This document shows positions 39,749-40,969 of a stretch of DNA of 40,969 nucleotides, in pieces; position 1 is the first letter of the stretch; each line of letters begins with the position of its first letter. This DNA comes from Propionicimonas sp. (GTDB lineage Bacteria > Actinomycetota > Actinomycetes > Propionibacteriales > Propionibacteriaceae), in NCBI RefSeq assembly GCF_029975155.1, contig NZ_JARKPQ010000055.1, positions 1 through 40,969 on the forward strand, read 5' to 3'. Under the pieces are notes generated by a model, which worked only from the letters and a program-made list of their open reading frames with translations, searched no databases and was not told the DNA's origin. The position numbers and the translations under genes are program-made.

Positions 39749-40969
39749 GGCACCTCCACGGTCACGACGGTCGGGCCGCCGGGCGGGCTGGAGAGGTAGA
39801 GCAGGCCGTCCAGCCCGGAGAGGCGATCGGCGATGCCGGCGAGGCCGGAGCCGGGACGCAGGACCGCACCGCCGGGCCCTTCGTCGCTGACCACGGTGCG
39901 GACGACCCCGTCGACGAGGTCGATGTCGACCCGGCAGGCGGCGCCGGAGGCGTGCTTGGCGGCGTTGGTGAGGCACTCGGTGACGGCGAAGTACAGGGCA
40001 GCCTCGACGGTCGGTTCGAGGCGATCGGGAACCATCCGCAGGCGCAGCGGAATGCCGAGCCGGGCCGCGACGGGCGAGAGCGCGGCGTCGAGGCCGCGGC
40101 TCTCCAGGATGGGCGGACGGAGGCCGCGGGTCAGGTCGCGAATCTCGGTGATGACCGCGCGGGTCTCGGCCCTTGCCTGCCGGACCAGCTCGACGGCCGG
40201 GTCGTCCGGGCTGTCGGTGAGCAGGCGTTGCTCCGTCCGTCCGAGCAGGACACCGAGCGCGATCAGCCGTTGCTGGGCGCCGTCGTGCAGGTCGCGCTCG
40301 ATCCGCTCGCGCTCGGCCTCAACCGAGTCCAGCACGCGGCGGCGGCTCTCGACGAGTTCGCCGATCCGGGCTTCGATCGACGGGGACTCGGCCCGGCCCA
40401 GGAGGGCCCGGGCGACGAGGACGTCCAGCCGGGCGAGGTGCCCGACGGCGATCGGAGCGGCCACGACGACCAGGGCGACCAGCAGCACGGCCAGCGCCAC
40501 GCCCAGAGGGAGCGGACCGGCGAAGGGACCCGAGACCGGCCGCAGCCCGGTGACCGACCCGCGGACGCCGGTGGCGAGCACGATCAGCGGCCAGGTGACC
40601 CCACGGTGACGACGCCGATCTGAAGGAGACCCAGGGGTGCCCTGACCAGGCTGTAGGCGAGCGACCGCCGTACCCAGGGTTGAGCCAGCTCGTCGCGCAC
40701 GGCGGCCCGATCTGCGGGGACGGCCACGAGCCGAGGCCCGGGGCCGCTGATCGAGTCGCCCAGCAGGATCGAGTAGCGCAGCCGCTCCCAGCCGAACAGT
40801 CCGCGCCACCCGGCGATGGCCGCCAGCGCGGCGGCGGGCCACACCAGCAGGACGGGACTCAGCAGCAGGAGGAGGATCAGCGCCGCCAGCAGGACCACGC
40901 CCTGGACGAGTCCGAGAGCGAGGTGGGACAGCTCACGCCACCGCGGCGGCGCCCACGTCCACCGGTCCA
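39736..40969 (-). pseudogene. Sensor histidine kinase with a one-base frameshift (5' end outside window)
   Basis: The C-terminal part is a complete HisKA_3 kinase: RERIERDLHDGAQQRLIALG with the phospho-acceptor histidine, AVTECLTNAAKHASG as N-box, and GGAVLRPGSGLAGIADRL as the ATP-binding region. The N-terminal sensor domain (WRELSHLALG, then WRGLFGWERLRY, then LAYSLVRAPLGLLQIGVVTV) lies in another frame that ends at a stop at 40584. The two frames join smoothly if the run of four G (minus strand 40602-40599) had one more G, giving VVTVGVTWPLIVLATG. So either the gene is broken or the assembly lost one base in a homopolymer. Confidence 0.8.

Noticed and set aside
40584..40620. Programmed ribosomal frameshifting in the kinase
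   Set aside because: No slippery heptamer with a downstream stimulator is evident, and a single missing G in a homopolymer explains the split more simply.
1..40969. CRISPR arrays, insertion sequences, prophage, toxin-antitoxin or restriction genes
   Set aside because: No repeat-spacer pattern, transposase, integrase or matching protein motif was found; the repeats seen are short palindromes or a degenerate tandem array.

Overview
The window is high-GC DNA (roughly 70 percent by eye) with dense, often overlapping genes, GTG starts, TAnnnT -10 boxes, predicted leaderless genes, a menaquinone pathway and a tRNA gene without an encoded CCA end. This fits a free-living actinomycete (Actinomycetota), possibly of the Propionibacteriales; the family is a guess. 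I see no phage genes, transposase or CRISPR array.

Layout. (1) 1-6874 is a sugar or polyol catabolism block: the start of a lipoprotein binding protein, a sugar isomerase-fold enzyme, two Gfo/Idh/MocA oxidoreductases, two LacI-family regulators and a GntR/UTRA regulator. Perfect palindromic operators lie in the promoters. (2) 7008-8087 is a TDT-family anion channel or carrier. (3) 8229-13087 is part of a myo-inositol operon read leftwards: transaldolase-like protein, IolD, a TauE/SafE permease and IolG. (4) 13380-17986 is a menaquinone operon, menE-menA-menC-menD. (5) 18105-18677 is a secreted lysozyme-like protein, followed by a palindrome plus tandem-repeat array. (6) 18913-22225 holds a dCMP deaminase, an unusual two-part sensor kinase and a LuxR-type response regulator in one overlapping unit. 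(7) 22290-24286 is a flavin-type ABC uptake pair (permease and lipoprotein) under an FMN riboswitch. (8) 24436-25763 holds alanine dehydrogenase, tRNA-Lys and a bidirectional terminator. (9) 25778-29211 is a CUT1 sugar ABC transporter without an ATPase. (10) 29442-30323 holds a DUF3618 protein and a peroxiredoxin. (11) 30342-34345 is a MmyB-like regulator divergent from an alcohol dehydrogenase, MFS exporter and SDR operon. (12) 34371-37367 holds a Gfo oxidoreductase and a UPF0303 protein, divergent from a ROK regulator. (13) 37348-40969 holds a GT87-type mannosyltransferase, a small membrane-anchored protein and a second response regulator and kinase pair; the kinase is frameshifted and runs off the window.

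How it works together. Most of the window handles uptake and oxidation of sugars or polyols, with local repressors sitting beside their targets. The LacI protein at 2609 probably controls both its divergent oxidoreductase operon and the GntR gene, because the same 16-bp palindrome is in both promoters. The inositol operon promoter carries a site resembling the IolR box of corynebacteria. The best candidates for new biology are the dispersed hairpin element with compensatory base changes (8145-8218 and 24303-24375), the double sensor kinase, and the riboswitch-controlled flavin transporter that lacks an ATPase. No wholly new multi-gene system is evident.
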